From Engraulis encrasicolus (Eukaryota > Chordata > Actinopteri > Clupeiformes > Engraulidae): 64,000 nucleotides of DNA. The notes under the pieces were generated by a model. The model had not been told where the DNA came from. It was given only the letters and a program-made list of their open reading frames with translations, and did not search any database. The stretch covers positions 29,207,634-29,271,633 of the forward strand of contig NC_085872.1 in assembly GCF_034702125.1 (NCBI RefSeq), written 5' to 3'. This document shows positions 63,820 through 64,000 of the stretch, piece after piece. Numbering within the stretch: the stretch's first letter is position 1; each line of letters begins with the position of its first letter. A program made the translations under genes and the position numbers.

Positions 63820-64000
63820 TATGCCCCACTATCTTAGCTTCTGAGATGTGATAGGACAGGACATGCATGTGGCATTACATGTCTCAGAGCTGTTCTTGAA
63901 GCCAGCGACAAGAAGAGCACAGTAACCTGTGGCACAACGATGCTGCTAACCAACTAACCAATCAGCCATCTGCTTCCTTGTCCGAGCCACTGGGCCCATT
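63820..64000. other. Window end, no feature
   Basis: Nothing recognised between the end of the L2 tail and the window edge. Confidence 0.5.

Overview
The window is nuclear DNA of a ray-finned (teleost) fish. It holds four intact host genes spread over 64 kb, a protein with a classic three-exon GT-AG structure, dense microsatellites, and a very high load of DNA transposons (Tc1/mariner, hAT-like and TTAA/piggyBac-like copies) typical of teleost genomes. I cannot name the species from sequence alone.

Layout. 1-6.2 kb: a connexin-45-type gap-junction gene (gjc1) on the minus strand and its flanks. 6-24.5 kb: a long gene-free stretch with (CA)n/(CT)n arrays, several terminal-inverted-repeat (TIR) elements whose target-site duplications (TSDs) can be read, and other simple repeats. 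24.9-26.4 kb and 44.4-45.9 kb: two intact, intronless, minus-strand cytochrome P450 genes of the CYP8B (sterol 12-alpha-hydroxylase) type, about 94-95% identical in protein by my hand count. 27.7-35.3 kb and 40.65-58.2 kb: paralogous blocks of a complex segmental duplication. The second block contains the second cyp8b gene. The first block lacks the matching gene-sized segment. 36.2-38.85 kb: a decayed Ty3/gypsy-type retrotransposon lying between the two blocks. 49.05-55.52 kb: a 6.5-kb TIR transposon carrying a broken, two-exon integrase-core gene on the minus strand and, on the plus strand, a possible second gene with duplicated exons. 59.49-60.23 kb: a complete three-exon higd1 gene (HIG1 hypoxia-inducible domain protein). 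62.17-63.78 kb: a full-length Tc1-like transposon with an open 337-residue transposase and perfect 43-bp outer repeats.

Biology. The host genes do not form one pathway: a gap-junction channel, liver bile acid/bile alcohol synthesis, and a mitochondrial inner-membrane respiratory-chain modulator. Their linkage is informative. From general knowledge, human GJC1 lies beside HIGD1B (chromosome 17) and human CYP8B1 lies near HIGD1A (chromosome 3). Here a gjc1 gene, cyp8b genes and a higd1 gene share one segment, as expected for a pre-2R ancestral neighbourhood. The strongest leads for follow-up are the TIR transposon with its integrase gene and possible repeated-exon passenger gene, and the cyp8b duplication with an apparent gene-conversion tract and a 'missing' gene copy. 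All coordinates, repeat ends and identities were read by eye; no database search was run.
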